Both the position numbers and the translations under genes were made by a program. From NCBI GenBank assembly GCA_021396245.1, contig WNYE01000039.1, positions 1-64,000 of the forward strand: a DNA stretch of 64,000 bases. Reading direction: 5' to 3'. The notes under the pieces are model-generated. The model saw only the letters and a program-made list of their open reading frames with translations, did not search any database and was not told where the DNA came from. Below are positions 11,799 to 22,350 of the stretch, in pieces. Numbering within the stretch: the stretch's first letter is position 1; every line of letters starts with the position of its first letter. The DNA comes from Sporothrix humicola (lineage: Eukaryota > Ascomycota > Sordariomycetes > Ophiostomatales > Ophiostomataceae).

Positions 11799-13842
11799 AT
11801 GCTTATTGACGGCGAGAAGTGGGCGTGCGAAGCCTGCGTTCGCGGCCACCGGGTCAGCAACTGCCAGCACTACGGTATGTTCACTTTTTCGAGCCTTCAT
11901 AGGGCTTGATTTTCTTTTGATTTCTCGATTCTTGCGTTTCGATCGCATCTTGCTTTGGCAGGCTTGTCTGGGCTGCTGCCATTGGCTCTCTCTTGTTATT
12001 CCTCGTGGTTTTGTGTTTTTGGTACTGGCTGCTTGCGCCTCTGCCGCGTCCTCCGGCACCGCAGCAAGACTTCAACTTTGCGATCGCAACAATTGCGGCC
12101 TCGCCCTTGCGCCTTGCGCGGCAAAACAGATGGCAGCCGCTTCTGCAGCTGTTCATGCAGTCTGGCAATAGCAATTGCACCATCTTGCTGCCGTCTGCAA
12201 CGGCGGTTGGGACGGGGTCGCAAAGCGGAAGAAAAGGCACTCGCAGCTCCATGTGGGATGCAGCATGGACGGGATGAACGGGGAGAGCTCCAATGACGGA
12301 CATGCAATTGGAATACCCCAACGCCACATGCGCGCGCACTTTGTGCGCTCCGTCTCTTCCCCCCCCCCCCCCCAAACGTTGCTAACTCGCGTTGCCTTAG
12401 ACCGGCCATTACAACACATCAACAAGAAGGGTCGGCCAGTGACCCAATGCCAACACTGCCGGTCACAGCGGAAGAACCGCTCTGCACATGTGAAATGCGA
12501 CTGTGGTGAGAAGACGAACAAGTGCATCCACTTGGGTGCCGTCGAAGGCCACCGCGAAAGCTGCTGTTGCAACCACGGCGGCCGCTGCACATGCGCCTTC
12601 AAGAACGACCTGGACACCGTCCCCGAGACCTCGGGCCTCGCCTCTGAGGAAAGCGGATGCTGTGGCGGCGAGGACCTGTCCGCCTCCGTCCCCATCCTGA
12701 GCGCCGCCTCGTCTGCCGCCCCATCTGGAACCAACACGGCCAACGCCAGCCCCTCCAACAAGAACCCGATTCGCCGCCGCCGTGCCAACACCACACGGTC
12801 AGAAGGCACCCTGACTTTCGACGAGCACGGCCGCCACAAGCCAGTGTCTCAGAAACACGCCAAGGCTGTCCTGCAGAAGACCAACCCGTATCCGATCAAC
12901 CGCATCAACTCGTCCCGCAGCACCACCGGCCTGTCCAGCTTTATGCAGGAGGAGGATTTGGACGACCACCACAGCAACGAGTCCGATAATGGCGCCGAGG
13001 ACGCCTGCTCATTAGAAGCTGCCGCCGCTGCAGCCGCCGCCACGAACTGCGGCACTTTCCTTCCAGCACAGCTCTCCCAGCAGCGCCGGTCACGGTCAGA
13101 GACCGCTTCGCCTTTGATGTTCGCCAGCAGCTTCCCGCAGCTCAGCAGCGCCAGCAGCACCGGCCAGCTCGCGCCTCTCAACATGGGCATGGTGGGCTTC
13201 AACAGCAACTTCACAAACTACAACGCCTTCAGCCCAGAACAGGTGGACCAGCCACTCTTTAGTGCAGGATTGAGCGCCCCATCTGTTGACTGGAGCCAGT
13301 TCGGCCTCGATTTTGATCGCGGTTTCAGCACCGGCGCCGAGGACAAGTTCGCTTCGGCTGAGGCCTTTGGCTTCACCAGCAACGGCTTCAGCTACGAATA
13401 CAACGGCTCTGAGCAAGCCCCGACGATGACCACCGGCACCTCTGGTGAGGTCTCGGAGGCTGAGGACCCCACGGTCCCTGGCCTGGACGACTACGATTAC
13501 GACTACGATTATGATGGCACCAACGATGCGGCTAGCGGCAGCATCGCCTTTTCGCGCACCAACAGCAGCTTCCACCTGCCCACCGCAGCGACGTCGGCCG
13601 TTAACATCCGCAGCAACACCGGCAGCACCGACATGAACGAGCTTCGTTTCCTTAAGGCGGGCAACAAGTTCCTTCCGACTCCTGTCGCCGGTGCTAGCGA
13701 CGACCTTTCTGGCCTCCAGTCTCTGGCTGGTCTGCCCCAGAATGACGACGATTCTGCCCTGTGGATGAACGACTACCAGGGCCTGCCATCTATGACCGAA
13801 TCGCCCGAGTCGGACGTGATCTCTTTCTGGGCTACCAAGTAA
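11799..13842 (+). CDS. Copper-fist DNA-binding transcription factor (Ace1/AceA-like layout)
   Basis: A nuclear copper-responsive regulator. Two exons, 11799-11874 and 12401-13842, give 505 aa; 11799 is the first in-frame ATG. The copper fist fills residues 1-92. Residues 1-40 carry the zinc knuckle C10-X2-C13-X8-C22-X-H24, RGHR (15-18) and KKGRP (34-38), the minor-groove contact motif. Residues 42-90 hold ten cysteines (C42, C45, C58, C60, C67, C80-82, C88, C90) of the kind that bind a Cu(I) cluster in Ace1/Amt1. The rest is disordered and Ser/Asn/Ala-rich, with an alternating Asp-Tyr run (DYDYDYDYD) and the C-terminus SFWATK. The C-terminal Cys-rich repeats typical of Mac1/GRISEA are absent. 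This suggests a copper-activated detoxification factor rather than a starvation factor, by inference. The domain call is very secure; the subfamily is less so. Confidence 0.93.
11875..12400 (+). other. Intron of the copper-fist gene (526 bp) with C15 run
   Basis: The donor is G|GTATGT and the acceptor GCCTTAG, with a GCTAAC branch point at 12381-12386. Splicing joins His24-Tyr25 to Asp26 and restores the canonical copper-fist sequence, which supports the model. The intron is long for a filamentous fungus. It contains an uninterrupted run of 15 C (12359-12373) just before the branch point. No second gene is evident inside it, although some stretches are GC-rich and open. Confidence 0.9.
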
Positions 13843-16800
13843 ATTTGGTCCCCTGGAAAGAGTCTTTTCAAAAACAACAAAACAAATTTCAAAAAATCCA
13901 CCAAAAAGCGCAGTCCGAATCCGAATTCCGATTCTATATAAAGCGGCAGAACTTTTCTCTGCATCCTGTTCAGCCCATTTTGTTTCTATCTCTTTTTATA
14001 CGGGGTTTCAGGCCAGGTTATATGGGGTGTTATTTGTTCATTTTTATTGCTTTCATTTTCTTGCGGGACGGAACTGATTTATAACAAGGCGTGAAAAAAA
14101 CTATCATCATGACTGCTTTTCTGTTTCTTGGGAGGGGTTTTGGCCATCTGGGATTCATTTGCTTTGGTCTCTTTTTCTCTTTTTCTTTTTTCTTCCTCTT
14201 CCTGTGGTGCCATTCATTTGGTATACCATTTACGTTTCTTGTCTTTTCGGAGTTTTCTCGCATACTACTACCATTTTTTCTTCTTGCTGCATACGACGAT
14301 GTGCTTCAATTTTGCTGCTTGCTCCATCGCTCTTCGCCAATGGCCTTTTTGTCAGACCTTCGCCATACTTTTTCTTTGTTCGTCAACATCGACTTCTCGA
14401 CATTTAGATCTCTCTTCAAGGGGTTCTTTCTTTTTCATGACGCATGATGAAACGACGGGTCCGTCTGGACGACAAAATCAGGAAGAAAAAAAAACCCAAA
14501 AACTTCCTTCATATGAAGTCCAAAACAATATAACTCAACACAACAGCAGCAAGCTATTAGCTAGCATCAAGCAACACGCAACACGCAACAGACGATACGC
14601 ACTACCAAAATACAGGGGCGGCGCAACAGGGGCTTTCATTTTTCTCTTTCATCTTTCAGGACAGGGTATTTTAGCGTCTATTTTTGACGGTTTCTACAGC
14701 GGAGTATTATTCCAAACGGTTGGCATTTTCTTGGAAGACGGTGGATGGCGTTTTGAGAATTGAAGAACATTTCTGAACCAAATTCAATTTTCTTTTGACC
14801 TTTTCCTTTAGGTGTTTTCTTTTTGTCTTGTTTCTATTTCTATTTCTATTTTTACGAGCATAGCGAGCGGGCACTTCTTTCCAGGTCACAACGATACTAC
14901 AGTTTCAAAACAAGCAGAATTTTTCTTTTCGTGGATATTCTTTTTCTTTTTTGGCAACGTTATGGGTTCCCCCCGGGTCCCAATCCGTCACGGGGATGTT
15001 CGAAACAGGTAATACGAGAACGGTCCAGGGCGCATCCGACAACAACACCAGCCTCTCACTTACGGAGCACACAGCATTGTCGAGGGTCTTTTTAGTCCAT
15101 AATTTTTAGGGTTAAATGGGACATGTTTAGCAAGGTCAGGGCTGGCTTTTCTGACAGCTATTCTATTCCTGAACCAGTACTCCGTCATGACAAGGACATG
15201 ACCCATCGCCGTTGGAGATGTTTCGTGCATTTCTCGAATGAAAAAAAAAAGTTTTTCTTCTCTTTTGCTCTGACGCAAGTTTCGTCGAGAGAATAGCTCC
15301 AAAACGGACCCCTGGACCGTTTACTGGATCTCCATCAGGTCCGACCTGCTACCTGCCACCTGCGATTTCGCCGTCTTTTTGTGGAAACGATCTGCACGCG
15401 GCCAACGGCGACAAAATCCAGGTGAACGAGGCGAGCCATCAACCTCCTGTCTCTAGTTGACTGTCCCCAGTAAAAAGTGACACCGAAGAGACTACGAAAC
15501 GTCGCTGCATCTGCCGTAGAAGAAACGAAGAACAAACCCTAAAAAGAAATGGAGACCACACCGAGTGTGACAGCACCATAAAAGTGTATCTTTGACCGTG
15601 AGATGGGCCGAATGGAAAGGTAAGAAAAGGAGACAAGGCAAAAAAGAAAGGCCCCAAAAGTATACGTCAAGGAGGGGCGGAATGCCGGCGACAAAATTTA
15701 CTGACGTTGACAACTACGCAAGTCAAAGGACGACCAGAATTCCGCTGTCCAGCATTCACTTTGAATCATAAGTGGAGCGTCAGCCTCGCCGGGATTTCGA
15801 CATTCGACATGACAGACTTGACAGGCAAGCACGAAGCAAGCCCACCTTTTCCATGGGGGGCAGGAAATACGGAGTAGGAATTGCAGGAATGTGCTGTACT
15901 GTGTAGAGGATACAGATTATCCACGAGGACAGTGAACATACGGCCGGGTCGGCCGGCATGTCTTCGAGTTATGCTCGGCGGTCATTCTGTCAAGGAAAGA
16001 GCGAGGCGCGAGATGGCGAGCTACTCACTACGGAAGCCACGGCGAGGGGCCAAGCATTCACTCTACAATGTCATGTAAACGGGTCCGATCTGATGCATCG
16101 TCATATCCCGTCATGTCCAGTTTTCTTATCCCTCTCCTCCTCCTCTTCTCGATATTCGATGACAGCAACTATCGCCAAATCCCGTCGATTCGATTCCAGC
16201 CCTTCCGCTCGTCTCGCGGTACTAGTCCAGACGGTTCCTGGCGCTGGTTCAAGTTCGATAGTGGCTGTTTAGAACTGCCCTAAAATCGCACCAAACAAGT
16301 ACCAAAAGAACACCAAAAGAATAGTCAGAAAGGGGCAGAAGGTTGTCTGCTTGTTGACTTGCCACTCCGTTTCGATGACAGGTTCGTTGGCGTCCCTGTT
16401 GGCGGCCGGTCGGTGACGTTTTGTCAAGGCAAAAGAAAGGGCAAAAATAAAAAGAAGAAAAAAACCCAAATATTCGGATGAAAACCGCCATCGGTCAGAA
16501 ACGAGAAAAAGGACCAAAGAAATGGACCCCCACGTTTTTGCGATGAGCAAACCCACCCAAAGCCAAAACGGCACTAAAAGAAAAGCGAGTGTCCATCGTT
16601 TGAATCTCCTCGGTGTTCGCTTTCCAGTGGGCCCCTGCTGCAGATGCAGAATGTCGCAATTCTCTGGCTCCTTGGTATGCTTGGACGCCGTGGAAGGAGT
16701 TGCCAAAAAGGGGACGCCGCCGTTTCTCATTTTCCCATTGCTCTTGAACTTGTCTTGCTGGTTTGCTGGGCTGCTGGCCGACGGCCGATGGGCCCCGATG

Positions 16801-19800
16801 GGCCGCTCGCCGGTGTCGTTTCTGTGCGTCGAGTTGAGTTCGTCGAAACGGTTGGTGCTAGGTGCTAGCGAGGCTCCAGAAAAGAGGCCCAGAAAAAGAA
16901 AAGGGGGTCCAATGAGAAAATTTTGCGGCCGAGAACGGTTGTGTCGATTTGCCAACAGTGTTAGTCGAGTTTTTTGCCGTTTTAGTTGAAATCTTAGTGT
17001 CAGGGCATCCGCGCCGCCCTGGCCGCGGGCCATTTTGTCGTCTTGTCGTTTCCTGTCATTGGCGACACCTGCAATAGGGCAAAATGAAAATGGTGGGCTT
17101 TCAGAAAGGTGAAAGGTCGGTGAAGACTGGAGAGAGCAAGAAATCGGAGCGAGTCGAAAAGAGGATCATCGTTCGTGGATCGCGGATCGTGCTTTGAGAA
17201 GTTGGCTTGCATGCTGGGCTGTCACTCGTATCTTGGCCATTTCGTAATTGCTGTGACAAAACTTGTGTCGTTCTGATTTGAGCATCGGCAGGTCGGCTAG
17301 GCCCCGAAGCTCAAAGGCAAGTCGGTCGGCAGAGCCCCGGGCAAAACTCGCTCTTTGTGTTGCTCGCCGTCGGCCATCTTACCGAGATGCCGTCTTGGTC
17401 GTCGGGATGTTCCGTCATCATGTGTGATGTGTGATGTGTGTATTCTTCTCGTCGAGGGCGGTGAGGTCGTGATGCATTCTGCCGTCTTGCCTTGAAGCAT
17501 ACAAAATGTCGATATCTGCCAATTCTTGTTGCCGTCTTCTTGCCGTGCCGTGAGGGGGCTGTCGAGGGAGAAAAGAGAACATGGCGAGGTTTGTTGGCAG
17601 CCAGTATGGTTAGTGTTGGTCGGTTGTGATTCCATATAGGCATGTCGTCTCTGTTCAGTCGATGCCCATACATTGTTGTCTAGAACGGTCGACCGGTCCA
17701 TCGTTAGTTGTGAGATATGCAGTCGTTATCGGTATCGATATGAGATGAGGTGCGTCTCGAGACTTGGGAACTGATGTCATGACGTGACAGGTATATCGTG
17801 TGTCGGTAGTCCCCTCCTAGTATGTAAGCCCGTAGGAAATATAGGTCGAGACAAGAGATGTCGAGTAAGGTCGTGAGTGTTTTGTTGTTTGAATACACGT
17901 CGAAGTGCACCATGCTGGATATCGTCGTCACATGTTTATCGTCGTGGTCGTTTTGGTGGCAGAAGAAGAGAAGGAGAGACAGCAGGATAAATCAAACAGA
18001 GAGCAGCAGGCCGCTTCTATTTGAAGTTCAAACTGCGTCTTTTCTTTCCAAGCATTGAGCCATTTGTTTCTTCTTGTCGCTTCTCCCGAGACAAGAAACA
18101 AGAAATAGGAAGGCCTTCCAATATAAGTAATTTTCTCATTTCCCTCATTTTTCACTCTTCATGTCATTCTCTTCTATTTTCGCTGTTTCTCTCTCGTTTC
18201 TCTGCTTTTCCCCCAGAAACTTTTCCCCGTGTCCCATGGCTCTACACGGTATATTTTCGTGCTATGGAGACAGCACCGCGAAAAGTAGAGTGAGAAGTGC
18301 GTTGTTTACCGAGGGTTTAGCAGCACATTGTGTAATAGTGGCCAGACCCTCCTGCCTTCTTCGGGCGGACTTTACAGCTTACACGCTCTTTTTTGCCGCA
18401 CATGTGTAAGTCAATACTGGAGAATCCTGAAATGCTGAGGGATATCTTCAATACAGACCACAGTCAGGCTATCAGCTTCCGTCTCCCCATCTGTTTTTGC
18501 GTTGTTTTTATGTTGTTTGCGGTTTTTATTTTACTTTATTTAAATACGCGTTCTACTCGAGAGATGGTTCTTTCCTCAAAATTATTTCATGTTTTCTGTC
18601 TCTTTTTCCTCTTGTGCTTGTGTGCTTCTTCTCGCCGATTCATCACAGGCTGTTTGTGCCTCATGTATCCGTTTCTTGCTATCTTATCGTAGCCAGGACA
18701 TAAACAGAATCCTATTCTAGATTATATTGACGAGACACATGTGATAACTCGGGCAGTAGAAGAGAACTTAAAGATTTTCATATCTTTCAATGAAGCTTAG
18801 GGCAGAGTGGTATAAGTAATTCTGTCTCTGTTGTATCCGTATCGTGACATTGATCTGCCACTCGTAGTCGATGCGTTGCTTCGCCGGACGTCCTACATGC
18901 AGAGTAAATTGCTTTCTTCTGTACTGCAATCCGTTTCATGTTTCTTATCCCGCGTTGTTCGTTGTGCCATATGGGCTCTTATTTTTAACCTCAGACATTT
19001 TGTTTCCCGTTCAGGTACCAAAAGGAAGAGTGGTGCTTTCTCTTGCTTCCATTGGACAGAACCATACAAAGCTCATGCGGGGCTGTTTTCTTCTCTAACA
19101 ACACTCACACGCATAAAAGCACAATGACGGCATGAGGTAGTAGTTATGCTGTACAATCTGCTTGGCCTGTGGCTAACTCTTCGTTCTAGAATGCGAGGGC
19201 TTTTATGCTCGTTGTTGTGAATGAGAATGCAGAATGCACATGATATTCATGATAGTAGGCCGTTCTCGTGTCCAAGTTGGACTGGATACTCTTTCAGGAT
19301 ATATATCCGTCCGTTTTCCTTCTGCTATCCCCATCTCGATTTCACTGCAGGCTCTTGCCCGTTCCAGATAAGAATGCGCACATGGCACACCACAAGTTCC
19401 AAATGCAGCACAGTGCAGCATAAATAGATGCAAAACGATGCACGGTTGCTGCATGCTGCAGGTTTATTTCCAGCGTGTCGTTTAATTCTTGAGCAGTCTT
19501 AGCACAACAATAGTCCCACGGCAACACAACTGTATCAGGAAACCGTCATTTCCCTGCTGTATTGCACTTTGACATTTCTGTATCCGCTGTGGTATGTTCG
19601 CCGAGTTTCTGCACTTGTCAGCTTTGAATCTGCACTCATATCTGCAAGTATGCAGGTTTTCGGTGCTTGTCACGCAATTTAGTCTGTGCACCTGATCAAC
19701 GGATGTTCACCATCCTTCCCTGCCACGCCTCCAGATGCCCCAAATCGAAACCTCGAGCGCTGTGGAATGCAACAGGCTAGGCTCGTTGGGGATTGGTTCG

Positions 19801-21089
19801 TGCATCAATCGACTGTGAAAGCGAAAAGTCAGGGTCAGATTTTCACATGGAGGACGGAACCGCCGCTAGCAATCCAGTCCAGAGGAGCAGCCCGCAAAAT
19901 AAACAAGGGCGAGCTGCAGGAAAACAGGACGGCAGCTGCCAGAATTTTTGCTTTGCCTTGCCTTTTGCTGTTCTGATAAGGCTGTCACTGACGATTCACG
20001 GATATGTCAGAGTCGTATCTTGCAAGTTACGTCGTATCTCGACTTGCATATGTCGTGAATGAGGATAGTCGTTTACGACGTATGGAGTAAAAGAAACAAG
20101 AAAATAAAAGTACTCCGTACTTGTGCTAGAAAGATAATTTCTACTTGCAGTTTTCGATACGTGAGACCGTGGTCAGATGACACCCCCATTCGTTCCTGCC
20201 CTTTTTACTCTTTGTTTATCAAGGGGGCTGCTAAAGTTGCAAATGCAGCCAAAAATAAAGGGAAGGTGCAATCGCGGGATCGACTCTACGCAGACAACAA
20301 AACGAGCCGAGAACCCTGAAAGAGAGAGGAATGCAACTACCCTTCGAGGGATGCTGTCACTCGGCTCTTTCTTCTTTTAGTTCTACGTTCGCCTTTGTTT
20401 CGATGATGTATTTACGGGCAGGCGCATGTTGGCCCAGGCCCCTTCCCTCCTTCCTGGTCGTGCAATTTCACAATTTCAACGTGGCTGTCAGAGTGGAAGG
20501 TGCGATCTTGGCAAAACACAACCACAAGGTGAAAGCAGCCAATATCCCCCCTAAAAACAAGCAATTTTACCACAGTATGACTGCGTCGTCAGAGAACGTG
20601 CAAGCTATTTTCGGCAGCACGACAGAAACGACCAGGGCACAAATATCAAGAACACATGGGGAAAAGGACGGTACGAATAGTCTTGTGTAAGCCAATATCA
20701 AGCTTTCTGCACGATATGAGGGGAGGGGAAAGATGGGAGATGAACCCTGGGGCACGTAGATCCCAATCGGCAACAGGCAGGAAAAAGAAGGGGAAAGAAG
20801 GGAAAGAACGAGGGCCAACCGAGCAAAAAAGCTTTATCTTTGTTCCGGGGGTGGAAGGCACGACGAAATGAACGGCAGCGACAAGCTGCAGACAAGGGAG
20901 GCCGCCTCCCGTATTTCTTCTTCCACTTTCGCTCTTTCCCCTCCTTGGCTGTTTCTAGCTGTTTCGCTTCCCTTCTTAATATTTTTCTTCGGATCTCGAT
21001 CTCGTTTCATTTCTCTCCTTCCTTTTAAACTTTTTTTCTAACCACATCGCATCGTCACCTTTTTTTCGTCACCATCTCCCCATCGCACT
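13843..21089. other. Gene-poor stretch, about 7.2 kb
   Basis: This region covers the 3' flank of the copper-fist gene and then sequence without a recognisable protein. The longest ATG-initiated frame is 254 codons on the minus strand (17033-16269). It has several hydrophobic segments but no familiar motif and is not called as a gene. T-rich patches lie at about 14.0-14.9 and 18.0-18.7 kb. TACTCCGTA motifs occur at 15868 and 20111, and TTTTAGGG octamers at 15104 and (reverse) 16278. No tRNA or rRNA was recognised. Confidence 0.5.
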
Positions 21090-21220
21090 GTAAGTCGCCA
21101 CGAGCTAGCTTCGACTTCCCCTCTAATACTCCATACTTCCTCACTGTATTCCGTACAACAGCCGAGTCTCCATTTTCGCAGCGGACCTGATAAGCTAACA
21201 GCTCGACTCTCTCTTTACAG
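21090..21220 (+). other. Predicted 5'UTR intron (131 bp) of the 63-aa gene
   Basis: A consensus donor GTAAGT (21090-21095), a branch point GCTAACA (21194-21200) and an acceptor TTTACAG ending at 21220 lie 50 bases before the ATG. All three signals are correctly spaced, and two coding introns with similar signals follow, so a spliced leader is likely. Confidence 0.7.
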
Positions 21221-21270
21221 CTTGACCGCCTTTTTTCTCTCCAAAGAACAATCCCACCAAAGCCGCAAAC

Positions 21271-21740
21271 ATGCCTGGTGTTCGTACGTCAACCCCGTGT
21301 CCTGTGTCCTTGTTTGTTTAATTGGCATTTGATTTCGCATTTGATTTCGCATATGTATCTCTGTTTCCCTCGGTTATCATGCGCCTTCGTGTTTTGTAAC
21401 CGTGGCGCTGCTGTGTTGATCTATGTCATTCTCGGTTTCTCGTTCTCGTTCTCCACACTGCGACTAACACGATCGTTTTGCCCACCTCCAGCCGTCGACG
21501 CGCTTGACAACTTGAAGGCCAAGTTCAAGAACATTTTCAAGAAGAAGACCAAGGGCGACGCTGCTGCTGCTCCCGCTGCGGCTGCTGCTCCCGCTGCCGA
21601 GGAGGCCAAGCCTGCTGAGGAGGCCAAGCCGGCCGAGGCCGCTGCCCCTGCTCCTGGTGCGTCAAAATTCGTGGTTGAGTCTGGAAGAGACAAAATTGTG
21701 AAACAAGAAACATGCTAACACCGTAGTAGCTACCGCATAA
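21271..21740 (+). CDS. Small Ala/Lys/Glu-rich protein, 63 aa, three coding exons
   Basis: Coding exons are 21271-21283 (13 nt), 21492-21656 and 21727-21740 (14 nt including TAA). The predicted protein begins MPGVPVDALDNLKAKFKNIF, continues with a basic KKKTKGD segment, then a low-complexity Ala-Pro stretch with two EEAKPA repeats, and ends PVATA. A basic amphipathic N-terminal helix followed by an acidic Ala/Pro tail resembles small abundant proteins of unknown function in ascomycetes. The spliced leader, branch points and tiny end exons make a real expressed gene likely, and explain why it is easily missed. The last acceptor is a tandem TAGTAG, so forms with or without Val60 are expected. 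The function is unknown to me. Confidence 0.75.
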
Positions 21741-22350
21741 ATTGCGTCCGCACGGCCAGCCAATACGACATGATCTAATTTAAGATCACCGATACGACGA
21801 GGGCTCGCTTGAGAGCTTGTAATGTGACGAGTGGAGGACCAACGAGCATTTGCAAACGTTCGTTGTTCGTTCTTTGCATAAGTTGATTTTTGCTTTTCGT
21901 TGCTTTTTCGAATAGCTTTTGTGCTTTTTCCAACATCGCAGACACTGGTCTCAGGACCTCGGGGTCAAAACGCAGGCAAGGAGGAGCGAAGCCGAACGGA
22001 CGAAAACCAACCACTCGTTGAGCGAAACTCACCGAATTCCTTTGACGACAGCTCGACGACCACGTCCATCCGACCTCTCTCAACCTTGACCTGTCGCCAT
22101 TTTCTTTCTTCCTTTCCTTTTTTTCTTCATTTTTTATGATATCCATTGCTTTGTTGTCGTTTTTCTCTATTACCCCTCCTGTTATTTTTGGGAAATCTCG
22201 TGCAGATACCACATTTTTGTCGAATACCATTAGATACCCTGGCAAAATTCAAAGATAACACACCGTATGCCTCTGTACTTGGAGCAGTCTTGTCTGTCAT
22301 GATTGTCATTGAATTTCTATTTGTCGTAGTATATGAACTTTTGAGTTGGC
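21741..22350. other. Convergent intergenic region, 610 bp
   Basis: This lies between the 3' end of the small + strand gene and the 3' end of the - strand PTPA gene, so it should contain two 3' UTRs and terminators. No recognisable element was seen beyond T-rich patches around 22090-22140. Confidence 0.6.
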
